From Azospira inquinata (GTDB lineage: Bacteria > Pseudomonadota > Gammaproteobacteria > Burkholderiales > Rhodocyclaceae): 64,000 bases of DNA. Location of the stretch: assembly GCF_018905915.1 (NCBI RefSeq), contig NZ_CP064782.1, forward strand, positions 3,162,001 to 3,226,000, read 5' to 3'. The notes beneath the pieces are model-generated. The model saw only the letters and a list, made by a program, of their open reading frames with translations, was not told the DNA's origin and did no database searches. This document shows positions 26,863-35,885 of the stretch, piece by piece (position 1 is the stretch's first letter; every line of letters begins with the position of its first letter). The translations under genes were made by a program, and so were the position numbers.

Positions 26863-27539
26863 TAGCGTCCTTCCAAAAGTTGCAGGGCAGCTTCCGCCGC
26901 TTTCTGCTCCGCATTGCGTCGGCTGGAGCCTTCGCCCTGGGTACGCAGACCGAGAAAATCGATATCGCAGGCCACCACGAAATGCTGGGCGTGGGACTGG
27001 CCTTGGGCGCCCAGCATGGTGTACTTGGGCAGGGTGTGGTGCCGGGCCTGAACCAGTTCCTGCAAGCGGGTCTTGGGGTCCTTGATGGGCTGGCCGGGAA
27101 TAATGGCCTCAATGTCATCCTTGAGCATGCGGGCCACCAGAGCGTGGGCCGTATCAAAGGAGCTATCCAGATAGACCGCGCCAATAATGGCCTCGCAGGC
27201 ATCCGCCAGGATGGAGGGACGCTGGTGGCCGCCACTCTTCAGCTCCCCTTCCCCCAGGCGCAGATAATTGCCCAACTGGAGATGGGTGGCTACCCGGTAA
27301 AGACTGTCCTTATTGACCAGATTGGCCCGCAGGCGGGACAAATCCCCCTCGGGCATCTGGGGGAAGCGCAGGAACAGTAAATGGGCAGCCGTGCAGTTAA
27401 GGACGCTGTCCCCCAGAAATTCCAGGCGTTCGTTATGGGGAGAACTGTGGCTGCGGTGAGTGACGGCGGTCTGTAACAGTTCCGTGCGTTTAAATTGGTA
27501 TTGCAGCGCTGTTTCCAGCGCTTTGAGCGGTGCGTTCAA
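26862..27539 (-). CDS. rnc: ribonuclease III
   Basis: A 225-residue double-strand-specific endonuclease that processes rRNA precursors. The signature [15 protein letters not shown] with catalytic acidic residues lies at residues about 37-51, and a second set at [13 protein letters not shown]. The dsRNA-binding domain starts at [11 protein letters not shown] near residue 154 and includes [18 protein letters not shown]. It overlaps the DUF4845 gene by 4 bp. Confidence 0.97.
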   Translation of the reverse strand: MNAPLKALETALQYQFKRTELLQTAVTHRSHSSPHNERLEFLGDSVLNCTAAHLLFLRFPQMPEGDLSRLRANLVNKDSLYRVATHLQLGNYLRLGEGELKSGGHQRPSILADACEAIIGAVYLDSSFDTAHALVARMLKDDIEAIIPGQPIKDPKTRLQELVQARHHTLPKYTMLGAQGQSHAQHFVVACDIDFLGLRTQGEGSSRRNAEQKAAEAALQLLEGR

Positions 27540-27907
27540 TTACCCTTGTCCTTGCCTGCGGTGCTGCCCTTGAAGTCGATATCCAGGCTGACGGGCCCAC
27601 CCAGGGGAATTTTTTTGGTGTATGCAAAAGCGATCACGATATCCCCGTTATCCTTGGAAATATCCAGATCCGTGCCGTTAATGCTGGTGATGTTGTCGAT
27701 ATCCGCCTGTTTGTCGAAGGCGGTGCGTACCTCGGCCACCGTAGCGGTACTCAGGCTGCCGTTGCCCGTGATGGTCTTCAAGGCCTTGGTAATGCTGAAA
27801 TATTCCACCACTGCCGGTACCACCCGCATACCGGTAATGGCGATGATGACCACCAGAAAACCGACCACCAGCAGGCCGGAAAGACTCACACCCCGTTGGC
27901 GAAACAT
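27536..27907 (-). CDS. DUF4845 domain membrane protein
   Basis: A 123-residue protein with one N-terminal membrane segment (LSGLLVVGFLVVIIAITGMRVV) and a periplasmic domain. It matches the DUF4845 proteins found between lepB and rnc in many beta- and gammaproteobacteria. MFRQRGVSLSG at 27907 is chosen as start; GGGAGAG lies upstream and the extra residues in a longer frame look non-coding. The N-terminus resembles a pilin-like QRGVSLSGLLV leader, which may reflect the family and not pilin function. Role unknown. Confidence 0.85.
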   Translation of the reverse strand: MFRQRGVSLSGLLVVGFLVVIIAITGMRVVPAVVEYFSITKALKTITGNGSLSTATVAEVRTAFDKQADIDNITSINGTDLDISKDNGDIVIAFAYTKKIPLGGPVSLDIDFKGSTAGKDKGN

Positions 27908-27926
27908 GGGCTTCTCTCCCTTGAAG

Positions 27927-28715
27927 TTACTGGAAACCGCCAATGCGCTTCAAATCCCCGAAGTTAAACCAGATGAAGAAGGCCTTCCCCACTAGGTTGG
28001 CGTCCGGCACAAAGCCCCAGACCCGACTATCCCGGCTGTTATCCCGGTTGTCGCCCATGGCGAAATAGCTATCGGCGGGCACCTTGCAGATGAAGCCTGC
28101 CTCATTGTAGGTGCAGTTTTCCCGATGGGGAAACTGGCTGATTTCCGGAACCCCATCCGGGGCATCCTCATCATTGAGAATGCGGTGCTTGACGCCTCCC
28201 AGGGTTTCCTCAAATTGCTTGGAGTAGTAGAGCCGCTCCGGATGCTCGTAATCTCCCAGGGCTTTGACCGGCACGGGCTGGCCGTTGATGGTCAGGCGCT
28301 TGTGCTGGTAAGCCACCGTATCCCCAGGCAGCCCCACCACCCGCTTGATGTAGTCCACGGAGGGATCTTCCGGATAGCGGAAGACAAACACATCCCCCCG
28401 CTTGGGGTGGCCCACTTCGATGATTTTTTTGTCCAGGATAGGTAGGCGGATGCCGTAGCTGAACTTATTCACCAAGATGAAATCCCCCACCTGCAGGGTG
28501 GGAATCATGGATCCGGAAGGAATCTTGAAGGGCTCGGCAACGAAGGAACGGAGCAGAAACACCAGCAGGATCACCGGGAAAAAACCGGAGCCGTATTCCA
28601 CCCACCAGGGGTCTTTGGCATCCCGGGGGCGTTTTTTCTTCAGCCAGAGGGAATCCGCTATCCAGATCAGCCCGCTGGCTAAAAGCAGCAGGAAAAGAAT
28701 CAAGGCAAAATTCAA
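27927..28715 (-). CDS. lepB: signal peptidase I
   Basis: A 262-residue inner-membrane protease that cleaves Sec signal peptides. Two N-terminal membrane segments (residues about 2-22 and 45-58) precede the catalytic domain. IPSGSMIPTL has the nucleophile Ser69, and VDYIKRVVGLPGD the general-base Lys. The box-E motif GDNRDNSRDSRVWGFV is present. It lies just after lepA, the conserved lepA-lepB order. Confidence 0.96.
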   Translation of the reverse strand: MNFALILFLLLLASGLIWIADSLWLKKKRPRDAKDPWWVEYGSGFFPVILLVFLLRSFVAEPFKIPSGSMIPTLQVGDFILVNKFSYGIRLPILDKKIIEVGHPKRGDVFVFRYPEDPSVDYIKRVVGLPGDTVAYQHKRLTINGQPVPVKALGDYEHPERLYYSKQFEETLGGVKHRILNDEDAPDGVPEISQFPHRENCTYNEAGFICKVPADSYFAMGDNRDNSRDSRVWGFVPDANLVGKAFFIWFNFGDLKRIGGFQ

Positions 28716-28726
28716 AACGTTCTCCG

Positions 28727-30520
28727 TTATTTGCTATCCACGCGCAAGACGGCCAGGAAGGCTTCCTGGGGGATTTCCACGGCACCCACCTGCTTCATGC
28801 GCTTCTTCCCCGCCTTTTGCTTTTCCAGCAATTTCTTTTTCCGGGTGATATCCCCGCCGTAACACTTGGCCAGCACGTCTTTGCGCATGGCTTTGACGTT
28901 TTCCCGGGCGATGATGGTGGAGCCGATGGCGGCCTGGATGGCTACTTCGTACATCTGACGGGGAATCAATTCCCGCATCTTGGCGGCCAGTTCCCGGCCC
29001 CGGTATTGGGCATTGGCCCGGTGCACGATGACCGACAGGGCATCCACCTTATCCCCGTTGATGAGGATATCCAGCTTCACCACGTCGGCAGCCCGGTATT
29101 CCTTAAATTCGTAATCCAGGGAGGCGTAGCCCCGGGACACGGATTTGAGCTTATCGAAAAAGTCCATCACCACTTCCGCCATGGGCATGTCGTACTTCAA
29201 TTGCACCTGGCGGCCGTGGTAAGCCATATCCACCTGATTGCCCCGTTTGGCGTTGCACAAGGTAATGACGGCCCCCACGTAATCCTGGGGCACAAAAATG
29301 GTGGTGGTAATGATGGGTTCCCGGATTTCCTCGACCTTGGAAACTTCCGGAAGCTTGGCCGGATTTTCCACCTGGATGAGGGTGCCGTCCCGCAGCACCA
29401 CCTCATAGACCACCGTAGGAGCGGTGGTAATCAGGTCCTGGTCGAATTCCCGTTCCAGACGCTCCTGCACGATTTCCATGTGCAAGAGCCCGAGGAAGCC
29501 ACAGCGGAAGCCGAACCCCAGGGCCTGGGAGACTTCCGGTTCAAATTGTAGGGCGGCGTCGTTGAGCTTGAGCTTTTCCAGGGATTCCCGCAGGGAGTCG
29601 TACTGGTTGGCTTCCACTGGATAGAGTCCAGCGAAAACCTGGGATTTGATTTCTTTGAAACCGGGCAAAGGCGCGGCAGCGGGACGATCCGCCAGGGTGA
29701 CCGTATCCCCCACCTTGGCAGCGGTTAGTTCCTTGATACCGGAAATGATGAATCCCACGCCCCCGGCGGCCAATTCGGGCAGGCTCTGGGACTTGGGAGT
29801 AAACACCCCCACCTGCTCGCAAAGATGGACCGTGCCGGTGGACATGAGGCGAATCCGGTCCTTGGGACGCAGCACCCCATCCACTACCCGGACCAGCATG
29901 ACCACGCCCACGTAATTATCGAACCAGGAGTCAATGATCAGGGCCTTCAGGGGAGCTTCCGGGTCCCCCTGGGGCGCCGGTATCCGGACTACGACGGCCT
30001 CCAGGATGTCTTCCACCCCCAGGCCGGTTTTAGCAGAGGCCAGTACGGCCTCGGATGCATCCAGGCCGATCACATCCTCGATTTCCTGCCGGGCGTTGTC
30101 CGGATTGGCTGAGGGTAGGTCAATCTTGTTCAGCACGGGGACGACTTCCACCCCCTGCTCGATGGCGGTATAGCAATTGGCCACCGTCTGGGCTTCCACC
30201 CCCTGGGAGGCATCCACCACCAGCAGAGCGCCTTCGCAGGCCGCCAGGGAACGGGATACCTCATAGGAAAAGTCCACATGCCCCGGGGTATCGATCAGAT
30301 TCAGGTGATAAATCTGCCCGTCCTTGGCTTTGTAGCGCAGCGCCGCTGTCTGGGCTTTGATGGTGATGCCCCGTTCCCGCTCGATATCCATGGAATCGAG
30401 CACCTGGGCTTCCATTTCCCGGTCAGACAACCCGCCGCAGCTCTGGATGAGCCGGTCGGCCAGGGTGGATTTACCGTGGTCGATGTGGGCGATAATGGAA
30501 AAATTGCGAATGTGCTGCAT
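28727..30520 (-). CDS. lepA: elongation factor 4 (LepA)
   Basis: A 597-residue translational GTPase. Starting at [20 protein letters not shown], it shows the G1 motif AHIDHGKS, G3 DTPGHVDF and G4 NKIDLP, then the LepA-specific C-terminal domain ending [16 protein letters not shown] residues. It acts on ribosomes during initiation or under stress. A terminator-like hairpin with a T-run ends only about 5 bp before this ATG and no Shine-Dalgarno is visible. A GTG at 30547 within the hairpin would add nine residues, so the start or its regulation is uncertain. Confidence 0.93.
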   Translation of the reverse strand: MQHIRNFSIIAHIDHGKSTLADRLIQSCGGLSDREMEAQVLDSMDIERERGITIKAQTAALRYKAKDGQIYHLNLIDTPGHVDFSYEVSRSLAACEGALLVVDASQGVEAQTVANCYTAIEQGVEVVPVLNKIDLPSANPDNARQEIEDVIGLDASEAVLASAKTGLGVEDILEAVVVRIPAPQGDPEAPLKALIIDSWFDNYVGVVMLVRVVDGVLRPKDRIRLMSTGTVHLCEQVGVFTPKSQSLPELAAGGVGFIISGIKELTAAKVGDTVTLADRPAAAPLPGFKEIKSQVFAGLYPVEANQYDSLRESLEKLKLNDAALQFEPEVSQALGFGFRCGFLGLLHMEIVQERLEREFDQDLITTAPTVVYEVVLRDGTLIQVENPAKLPEVSKVEEIREPIITTTIFVPQDYVGAVITLCNAKRGNQVDMAYHGRQVQLKYDMPMAEVVMDFFDKLKSVSRGYASLDYEFKEYRAADVVKLDILINGDKVDALSVIVHRANAQYRGRELAAKMRELIPRQMYEVAIQAAIGSTIIARENVKAMRKDVLAKCYGGDITRKKKLLEKQKAGKKRMKQVGAVEIPQEAFLAVLRVDSK

Positions 30521-30525
30521 CAGGT

Positions 30526-30552
30526 AAAAAAGGGTGCCGCTGGGCACCCTTT
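30526..30552 (-). terminator. terminator-like hairpin directly upstream of lepA
   Basis: AAAGGGTGCC / GGCACCCTTT with a 4-nt loop, followed by a run of T on the minus strand, immediately before the lepA ATG. It may end the rpoE-rseC-grx transcript or act as an attenuator for lepA. Confidence 0.75.
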
Positions 30553-30577
30553 ATCTGCTGGCCGTAAAGCCAGGATT

Positions 30578-30850
30578 CTAGCGGATTTTGGCCAAAACAG
30601 CACCTACGGCCGCCGGGTCCAGGAAGTAATGACACACCTCCTGCCCCTCATGGAGCAGTACCGGCACCAGTTCCCCCCAGCGCTCTTCCAGTTCAGGAAA
30701 CTGATCCACGTCCACGGTTTGAACGGGCAGTCCCAAGGGAGCCAGCAGGGGTTCCAGGGCTGCCTCCATGTCATGGCACAGGTGGCAGTAGTTTCGCCCC
30801 AGGAGGGCAAAGCCGGAGGACAGGTCCGGCGTCGCAGCCTTATTTCCCAT
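30578..30850 (-). CDS. glutaredoxin-like protein
   Basis: A 90-residue thioredoxin-fold protein of the glutaredoxin-like (DUF836) family. The redox motif is NYCHLCHDM near residue 21, a CxxC. It also has the TVDVDQFPELEERWGELVPVL segment with the cis-Pro of the fold. Such genes commonly sit between rseC or mucD and lepA in betaproteobacteria. It probably reduces disulfides, but the partner is unknown. It follows rseC by 3 bp. Confidence 0.85.
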   Translation of the reverse strand: MGNKAATPDLSSGFALLGRNYCHLCHDMEAALEPLLAPLGLPVQTVDVDQFPELEERWGELVPVLLHEGQEVCHYFLDPAAVGAVLAKIR

Positions 30851-30853
30851 GGT

Positions 30854-31291
30854 TTAGGACAAAAGCCCCAGAATCACCGGCATGGCCTCGGGGCGCCGCA
30901 CCAGGCGATGCTGCCAACGCTTGGCCCCCACAAAGCCCAGGAGACCGCCCACCAGGGCGCCCCCTACCCCACCCCACTCTTGCAGAGCCTCGGAAACCAG
31001 TCCCTGGCCCAGGGCCGCCCCCGCAAAGACGCAGAGCAGCGGCAGCAGGTAAAGCAGAGCAACGCTTTTCAGCAACACCCCTTCTGCCAGACCGATGGTG
31101 ACCGTTTGTCCCACCTGGGCGCCGACGCTGTTCCGCACCCGAAAAACCCGGGGAGAAGAACAGAACATTTTGGCGGAGGAAGCACCGCAACCACCAGATT
31201 CGTGACAATGGCCACAGCCGCCCCCCATGGCTTCCACCAGGGCGGTATCGCCCTTTTCCAGGGCCCGGACTACTGCTTGGGTTTCGTTCAT
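30854..31291 (-). CDS. rseC: SoxR-reducing / sigma-E regulatory protein RseC family
   Basis: A 145-residue inner-membrane protein. The N-terminal part has a Cys-rich motif CGHCHESGGCGASSAKMFC, followed by two membrane helices (SVALLYLLPLLCVFAGAALG and GGALVGGLLGFVGA). This is the RseC layout, associated with sigma-E control and with SoxR reduction. The ATG at 31291 (MNETQAVV) is preferred. It follows rpoE directly; the anti-sigma genes rseA and rseB, usual between them, are not present. Confidence 0.87.
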   Translation of the reverse strand: MNETQAVVRALEKGDTALVEAMGGGCGHCHESGGCGASSAKMFCSSPRVFRVRNSVGAQVGQTVTIGLAEGVLLKSVALLYLLPLLCVFAGAALGQGLVSEALQEWGGVGGALVGGLLGFVGAKRWQHRLVRRPEAMPVILGLLS

Positions 31292-31339
31292 GATATTTCG
31301 CCTCGCCACAGGGCTAGGCGCCTAGGGTTGAGACCGGAA

Positions 31340-31939
31340 CTACCAGCGCCGATCCGGCGCCGTATCCAGCAAGGGCTTCAATTTTCCGGCCACCGCTTCC
31401 CGCGCCCGGAAAATCCGGGAGCGCACGGTGCCGATTGGACAGTTCATGATCCGAGAAATTTCCTCGTAGCTCATGCCTTCCAATTCCCGCAACATGATGG
31501 CGGTGCGGAGTTCTTCCGGCAGGCCTTCCATGGCGGCGTTCACCGTTTCCCCGATCTGCTTGGATAGGAGCAGGCTTTCCGGGGTGTTGATGTCCCGCAA
31601 CTGCTCCCCGTCGTCAAAGCTTTCCGCTTCCTCGGAGTCGTATTCCGTGGACGTGGGGGCCCGGCGCCCCTGGGCGACTAGGTAATTTTTCGCCGTATTG
31701 ATGCCGATCCGATACAGCCAGGTATAGAAAGCGCTGTCGCCGCGGAAGGACGGAAGGGCCCGATAAGCCTTGATAAAGGCTTCCTGGGATACGTCCTCCA
31801 CTTCCGACGGGTCCCGGATGAAACGGGCGAGCAAGCGGGAAAGCTTGCGCTGGTATTTGGCCACAAGCTGGTCGAAAGCCCCCTTGTCACCGGACTGGGC
31901 GCGTTCCACCAACTGCCGGTCTATTTCGCGTTCGCTCAT
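31340..31939 (-). CDS. rpoE: RNA polymerase sigma-E factor
   Basis: A 199-residue ECF sigma factor. Region 2 includes DQLVAKYQRKLSRLLARF and EDVSQEAFIKAYRALPSFRG with the DNA-melting segment; region 4 includes ELEGMSYEEISRIMNCPIGTVRSRI, the helix-turn-helix for the -35 element. The sequence closely resembles RpoE/AlgU, which directs the envelope-stress response. The rseC-glutaredoxin genes follow, but no anti-sigma gene is found in the neighbourhood. No clear sigma-E type promoter was seen by eye upstream. Confidence 0.94.
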   Translation of the reverse strand: MSEREIDRQLVERAQSGDKGAFDQLVAKYQRKLSRLLARFIRDPSEVEDVSQEAFIKAYRALPSFRGDSAFYTWLYRIGINTAKNYLVAQGRRAPTSTEYDSEEAESFDDGEQLRDINTPESLLLSKQIGETVNAAMEGLPEELRTAIMLRELEGMSYEEISRIMNCPIGTVRSRIFRAREAVAGKLKPLLDTAPDRRW

Positions 31940-32088
31940 GCCTGTGGGAATGACAAAGAATTAATTGGTTTTTTTGAAATCCCTGGAAGTATAACCCAAC
32001 CGGCCTTCACCGCCCGTGGGCTATTCAAGAAATGCCCGTTTTGCTCCGCCCATTATCCGTCCCGCCGGATACCCCCGTCCCTGCACCG

Positions 32089-32097
32089 TGCTATAGT
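32089..32097 (+). promoter_or_regulatory. extended -10 promoter for nadB
   Basis: TGCTATAGT, an extended -10 (TG-N-TATAGT), 46 bp before the nadB GTG. No good -35 is visible, which is tolerated with an extended -10. Confidence 0.5.
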
Positions 32098-32143
32098 ACG
32101 GGCCGTCCAAAACCCGCGCCATTGCTAAAGAAAAGGCTTAATC

Positions 32144-33724
32144 GTGGTTCATAATTTCGACGTTCTCATTATCGGTAGCGGCCTGGCAGGCCAGTCTGCC
32201 GCCCTGCGTCTGGCAGACAAATGCCGGGTCGCCCTGATTAGCAAACGCCACCTGGAAGACAGCGCCAGCGCCTGGGCCCAGGGGGGAATTGCAGCGGTTC
32301 TCGATAGCCAGGACTCCATTGAAGCCCACATTCGGGACACCTTTACTGCCGGCGCTTTCCTAAACGACCCCAAGGCCACCCGCTTTGTGGTGGAAAACGG
32401 CCGCCGCGCCATCGAATGGCTCATTGAGCAAGGGGTACCTTTCACCAAGGGTGACAAAGGCTATCACCTGACCCGGGAAGGCGGTCATAGCACCCGCCGA
32501 GTCATCCACGTGGCGGATACCACCGGGCTGGCGGTTCAGGAAACCCTCACCAAGAAGGTCCGCAAGCACCCCAACATCACCATTCTGGAACAGCACATCG
32601 CCATCGACCTGATTACCGGGACCAAGATGGGGGAAAAGGAAAATCGTTGTTACGGTGCCTACGTGCTGGATACGGAAACCGGAGAAATCACCACCTACGG
32701 CGCCCCGGCCACCCTCCTGGCCTGCGGCGGTGCGGGTAAAGTCTATCTGTGCACCACCAATCCGGATACTTCCACCGGTGACGGCATTGCCATGGCCTGG
32801 CGGGCGGGTTGCAGCGTTTCCAATATGGAATTCATCCAGTTTCACCCTACCTGCCTCTACCACCCCAACGCCAAGTCCTTCCTCATTTCCGAAGCGGTAC
32901 GGGGCGAAGGGGGCATTCTGCGCCTGCCGGACGGCACCCGTTTCATGCCCAACCACGACGCTCGGGCCGAACTAGCCCCCCGGGACGTGGTAGCCCGGGC
33001 CATCGACTTTGAAATGAAGAAGCGGGGTCTGGACTGCGTTTATCTGGATATTTCCCACAAGCCCCAATCCTTCCTCAAGGAACATTTCCCCAACATCTAC
33101 GCCCGCTGCCTGGAACTAGGCATCGATATGGCCAAGCAGCCCATTCCCGTGGTGCCGGCTGCCCACTTCACCTGTGGGGGCGTTATCACCGACCTCAATG
33201 CCCGGACCGAAATCCCGGGCCTTTACGCCACCGGAGAAACGGCCTGCACCGGCCTTCATGGCGCCAATCGGCTGGCTTCCAATTCCCTGCTGGAATGCGT
33301 GGTGTTCTCGGAAGCGGCGGTCAAGGACATTCTGGCCCAGCCCAAACGGGAAGTGCCCGCCCTGCCCCACTGGGACGCCAGCCGGGTAACGGACGCAGAC
33401 GAAGAAATCGTCATTTCCCACAACTGGGATGAACTGCGCCGCTTCATGTGGGATTACGTGGGTATTGTGCGCACCACCAAGCGTCTGCAACGGGCCCAGC
33501 ACCGTATCCGCCTCTTAAAGCGGGAAATCAACGAGTATTACGCCAATTTCCGGGTCACCCATGATCTGCTGGAGCTGCGCAATCTGGTCACCACCGCCGA
33601 ATTGATCGTGCGTTGTGCCATGAAGCGCAAGGAAAGCCGGGGGCTGCATTACTCCCGGGACTACCCGGATCTGTTGCCCAAGGCCAAGCCCAGCCTGCTG
33701 CGTCCGCCCAAGGCTCGCCGTTAA
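32144..33724 (+). CDS. nadB: L-aspartate oxidase
   Basis: A 526-residue FAD enzyme that oxidises aspartate to iminoaspartate, the first step of NAD synthesis. The dinucleotide-binding motif LIIGSGLAGQSAALRL is at residues 8-23. SASAWAQGGIAAVL, GHSTRRVIHVADTTG and GLHGANRLASNSLLE are typical active-site regions. It starts at a GTG with AAAGG upstream. It is divergent from rpoE, an arrangement shared with other proteobacteria. A strong hairpin terminator follows. Confidence 0.96.
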   Translation: MVHNFDVLIIGSGLAGQSAALRLADKCRVALISKRHLEDSASAWAQGGIAAVLDSQDSIEAHIRDTFTAGAFLNDPKATRFVVENGRRAIEWLIEQGVPFTKGDKGYHLTREGGHSTRRVIHVADTTGLAVQETLTKKVRKHPNITILEQHIAIDLITGTKMGEKENRCYGAYVLDTETGEITTYGAPATLLACGGAGKVYLCTTNPDTSTGDGIAMAWRAGCSVSNMEFIQFHPTCLYHPNAKSFLISEAVRGEGGILRLPDGTRFMPNHDARAELAPRDVVARAIDFEMKKRGLDCVYLDISHKPQSFLKEHFPNIYARCLELGIDMAKQPIPVVPAAHFTCGGVITDLNARTEIPGLYATGETACTGLHGANRLASNSLLECVVFSEAAVKDILAQPKREVPALPHWDASRVTDADEEIVISHNWDELRRFMWDYVGIVRTTKRLQRAQHRIRLLKREINEYYANFRVTHDLLELRNLVTTAELIVRCAMKRKESRGLHYSRDYPDLLPKAKPSLLRPPKARR

Positions 33725-33742
33725 AGCGTCGCACCAACCGGC

Positions 33743-34189
33743 TTACGGTTCGGGCTTTCGCCAGCGCAGCCAAAGCTGCAACTGGCGAAAGCCCGTTTTC
33801 TTTTCTACCAGACTATCCGCCAACACCACCAGCCAGGCTGCCCGGTCCTGCCCTTCCCGGCGGCACCGCAGCACCAGGATACAGGACCACAGGGTGCTTT
33901 CCCTAGGAATCAGCTCCACCGGCTGAAAATCCACCTGGGACGATGGGCGCCAATCCAGGTTGCCGTTTTTCTCCAGGCGCAGCTCCCCCAGCCAGCAGGC
34001 TTCCCCCTTCTTCTTTTCCCGTCCCACCCACCAACAGACCATGCCCCAGGCTAAGCCATAAAGCAGCCGAATTCCCAGATTGGGTGCGGGCAAAACAAAA
34101 ACGCCACCCCCAAGGGTGGCGCAGAAACCGGCCAGTAACCATCCTAGCCGGCGGGACGGGGTGAGGCCCAGGATCAGAGGAAAGCGCAT
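33743..34189 (-). CDS. small membrane protein, possibly YgfX-like
   Basis: A 148-residue protein with two N-terminal membrane helices (LGWLLAGFCATLGGGVFVLP and LLYGLAWGMVCWWVG) and a basic cytoplasmic C-terminal domain ending in RQLQLWLRWRKPEP. The layout resembles the YgfX/CptA family, but I cannot confirm this. The start at 34189 (MRFPLILGL) is chosen because a longer frame would overlap fabF. It follows fabF by 22 bp, and the nadB terminator lies inside its 3' end. Confidence 0.6.
   Translation of the reverse strand: MRFPLILGLTPSRRLGWLLAGFCATLGGGVFVLPAPNLGIRLLYGLAWGMVCWWVGREKKKGEACWLGELRLEKNGNLDWRPSSQVDFQPVELIPRESTLWSCILVLRCRREGQDRAAWLVVLADSLVEKKTGFRQLQLWLRWRKPEP
33751..33804 (+). terminator. 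rho-independent terminator of nadB inside convergent gene
   Basis: A perfect 14-bp stem, CGGGCTTTCGCCAG / CTGGCGAAAGCCCG (17-nt loop), followed by TTTTCTTTT. It lies within the last 55 bp of the convergent membrane-protein gene. Confidence 0.85.
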
Positions 34190-34211
34190 GGCTTGCCTCC
34201 ACTCCGTCGCC

Positions 34212-35444
34212 TTACGCCCGCTTAAATACCAGAGAGCCGTTGGTGCCGCCGAAACCGAAGTTGTTTTTGACGGCAAATTCGATCTTCATCTCCCGGGCCG
34301 TATTGGCGCAGTAATCCAGATCGCACTCCGGATCCTGATTGAAGATGTTGATGGTGGGCGGGGAAATCTGGTTATGGACCGCCAAGATGGTGAATACGGA
34401 TTCAATGCCCCCCGCACCGCCCAACAGGTGGCCAGTCATGGACTTGGTGGAATTCACCACCAGTTGCTTGGCCGCATCACCGAAGGCCAGCTTAATGGCA
34501 TCCGACTCGTTCTTGTCTCCCAGAGGGGTGGAGGTGCCGTGGGCATTCAGGTACTGCACCTGATCCGGATTCAGTCCCGCATTACGCAGGGCGGCCTGCA
34601 TACAGCGCTTGGGACCGTCCGTGCTAGGGGCGGTCATGTGGTAAGCGTCACCGCTCATGCCATAGCCCACCAACTCGGCGTAAATCTTGGCGCCCCGGGC
34701 CTTGGCGTGTTCGTATTCTTCCAGAACCACCACACCGGAGCCTTCGCCCAGAACGAACCCGTCCCGATCCTTATCCCAGGGCCGGCTGGCGGTCTGGGGA
34801 TCATCGTTGCGGGTGGACAGGGCCCGGGCGGCACAGAAGCCCCCCACGCCCAGGGGCGTCACCGTGGATTCGGCGCCACCGGCTACCATCACGTCCGCAT
34901 CCCCGTATTCAATGATGCGCCCGGCTTCACCGATACAGTGGGTACCGGTAGTACAGGCGGACACCAGGGCGATGTTGGGGCCCTTGAAACCGAACTGAAT
35001 GGAAAGATTGCCGGAGATCATGTTGATGATGGAGCCGGGCACGAAAAACGGGGAAATCTTGCGCATCCCGCCCGCCGTGTAATCTTCCTTGGTGCTTTCG
35101 ATCAGGGGCAGGCCGCCGATACCGGAGCCGATGGCAACGCCGATACGCTCACTATCCACCTGCTCCGAATCCAGCCCCGCATCCCGCACCGCCTGAATGG
35201 CGGCCGCCATACCAAAATGGATGAAGGTATCCATGCGGCGGGCATCTTTGGGGGAAATGTACTGGGTGATGTCGAAATTCTTCACTTCCCCGGCGATTTT
35301 GGCGGGAAAGGTGGAGGTATCGAACTTGGTGATCTGGCCAATACCCGAGCGCCCGGCCAAAATATTTTGCCAGGCATCATCAACGGTATTGCCAACGGGG
35401 CTAACAATCCCCAGACCGGTAACTACGACTCGACGGCGTGCCAA
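34212..35444 (-). CDS. fabF: beta-ketoacyl-ACP synthase II
   Basis: A 410-residue condensing enzyme of fatty-acid elongation. The Cys-His-His triad is visible: nucleophile in [14 protein letters not shown] near residue 165, His in [12 protein letters not shown], and His in [13 protein letters not shown]. It begins [18 protein letters not shown]. It is the last fatty-acid gene of the operon, separated from acpP by a 97-bp gap with a perfect hairpin. Confidence 0.97.
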   Translation of the reverse strand: MARRRVVVTGLGIVSPVGNTVDDAWQNILAGRSGIGQITKFDTSTFPAKIAGEVKNFDITQYISPKDARRMDTFIHFGMAAAIQAVRDAGLDSEQVDSERIGVAIGSGIGGLPLIESTKEDYTAGGMRKISPFFVPGSIINMISGNLSIQFGFKGPNIALVSACTTGTHCIGEAGRIIEYGDADVMVAGGAESTVTPLGVGGFCAARALSTRNDDPQTASRPWDKDRDGFVLGEGSGVVVLEEYEHAKARGAKIYAELVGYGMSGDAYHMTAPSTDGPKRCMQAALRNAGLNPDQVQYLNAHGTSTPLGDKNESDAIKLAFGDAAKQLVVNSTKSMTGHLLGGAGGIESVFTILAVHNQISPPTINIFNQDPECDLDYCANTAREMKIEFAVKNNFGFGGTNGSLVFKRA

Positions 35445-35492
35445 TATGAGCTCCGGAGAAAAAGTAGTTAAAAACAGTGCTTCTTAAGGACA

Positions 35493-35518
35493 GGGCCGGT
35501 ATCTTGCGATACCGGCCC
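35493..35518 (-). other. perfect hairpin in the acpP-fabF gap
   Basis: An 11-bp stem, GGGCCGGTATC / GATACCGGCCC, with a 4-nt loop. There is no T-run, so it is more likely an RNA-processing or stability element than a terminator. Confidence 0.7.
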
Positions 35519-35541
35519 CAGAAAAGCGACGCAAAAAGGAA

Positions 35542-35778
35542 TTACTTTTGGTGGGAAGTAACGTAGTCGATCGCTTGTTGCACGCTGGTGATCTTTTCGG
35601 CTTCTTCGTCGGGGATTTCGGTTTCGAATTCCTCTTCCAGGGCCATCACCAGTTCCACGGTGTCCAGCGAGTCCGCGCCAAGGTCATCCACGAAAGACGA
35701 TTCGTTTTTGATATCGGCTTCGTTGACGCCAAGTTGTTCGGCAACGATCTTCTTGACGCGCTGTTCAATGTTTTCCAT
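35542..35778 (-). CDS. acpP: acyl carrier protein
   Basis: A 78-residue acidic carrier of growing acyl chains. The phosphopantetheine site is Ser in [20 protein letters not shown], at about residue 37. The ATG at 35778 ([17 protein letters not shown]) is preceded by GGAAGGAG. A preceding TTG codon is unlikely to be used. A candidate promoter lies about 50 bp upstream, which would allow the high expression typical of AcpP. Confidence 0.97.
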   Translation of the reverse strand: MENIEQRVKKIVAEQLGVNEADIKNESSFVDDLGADSLDTVELVMALEEEFETEIPDEEAEKITSVQQAIDYVTSHQK

Positions 35779-35823
35779 CAAAGACTCCTTCCCTATTATT
35801 GGGTATGTGATACAAACTTGCGT

Positions 35824-35851
35824 ATTCTACCAAACAAGCGGCGCCGCACAA
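35824..35851 (-). promoter_or_regulatory. internal promoter for acpP
   Basis: On the minus strand TTGTGC, 16-bp spacer, TGG-TAGAAT (extended -10). It lies in the fabG-acpP gap and could boost acpP and fabF. Confidence 0.6.
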
Positions 35852-35885
35852 AATTTCGGCCGCCGCCGAGTGGTAACCAGATAAC

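Noticed and set aside
30278..31567. 429-residue plus-strand open frame
   Set aside because: It is antisense to lepA, glutaredoxin, rseC and rpoE, a common shadow in GC-rich DNA.
31940..32143. Sigma-E autoregulated promoter for rpoE
   Set aside because: No GGAACTT-like -35 with suitable -10 was found.
34080..35471. 463-residue plus-strand open frame
   Set aside because: It is antisense to fabF with no recognisable domain.
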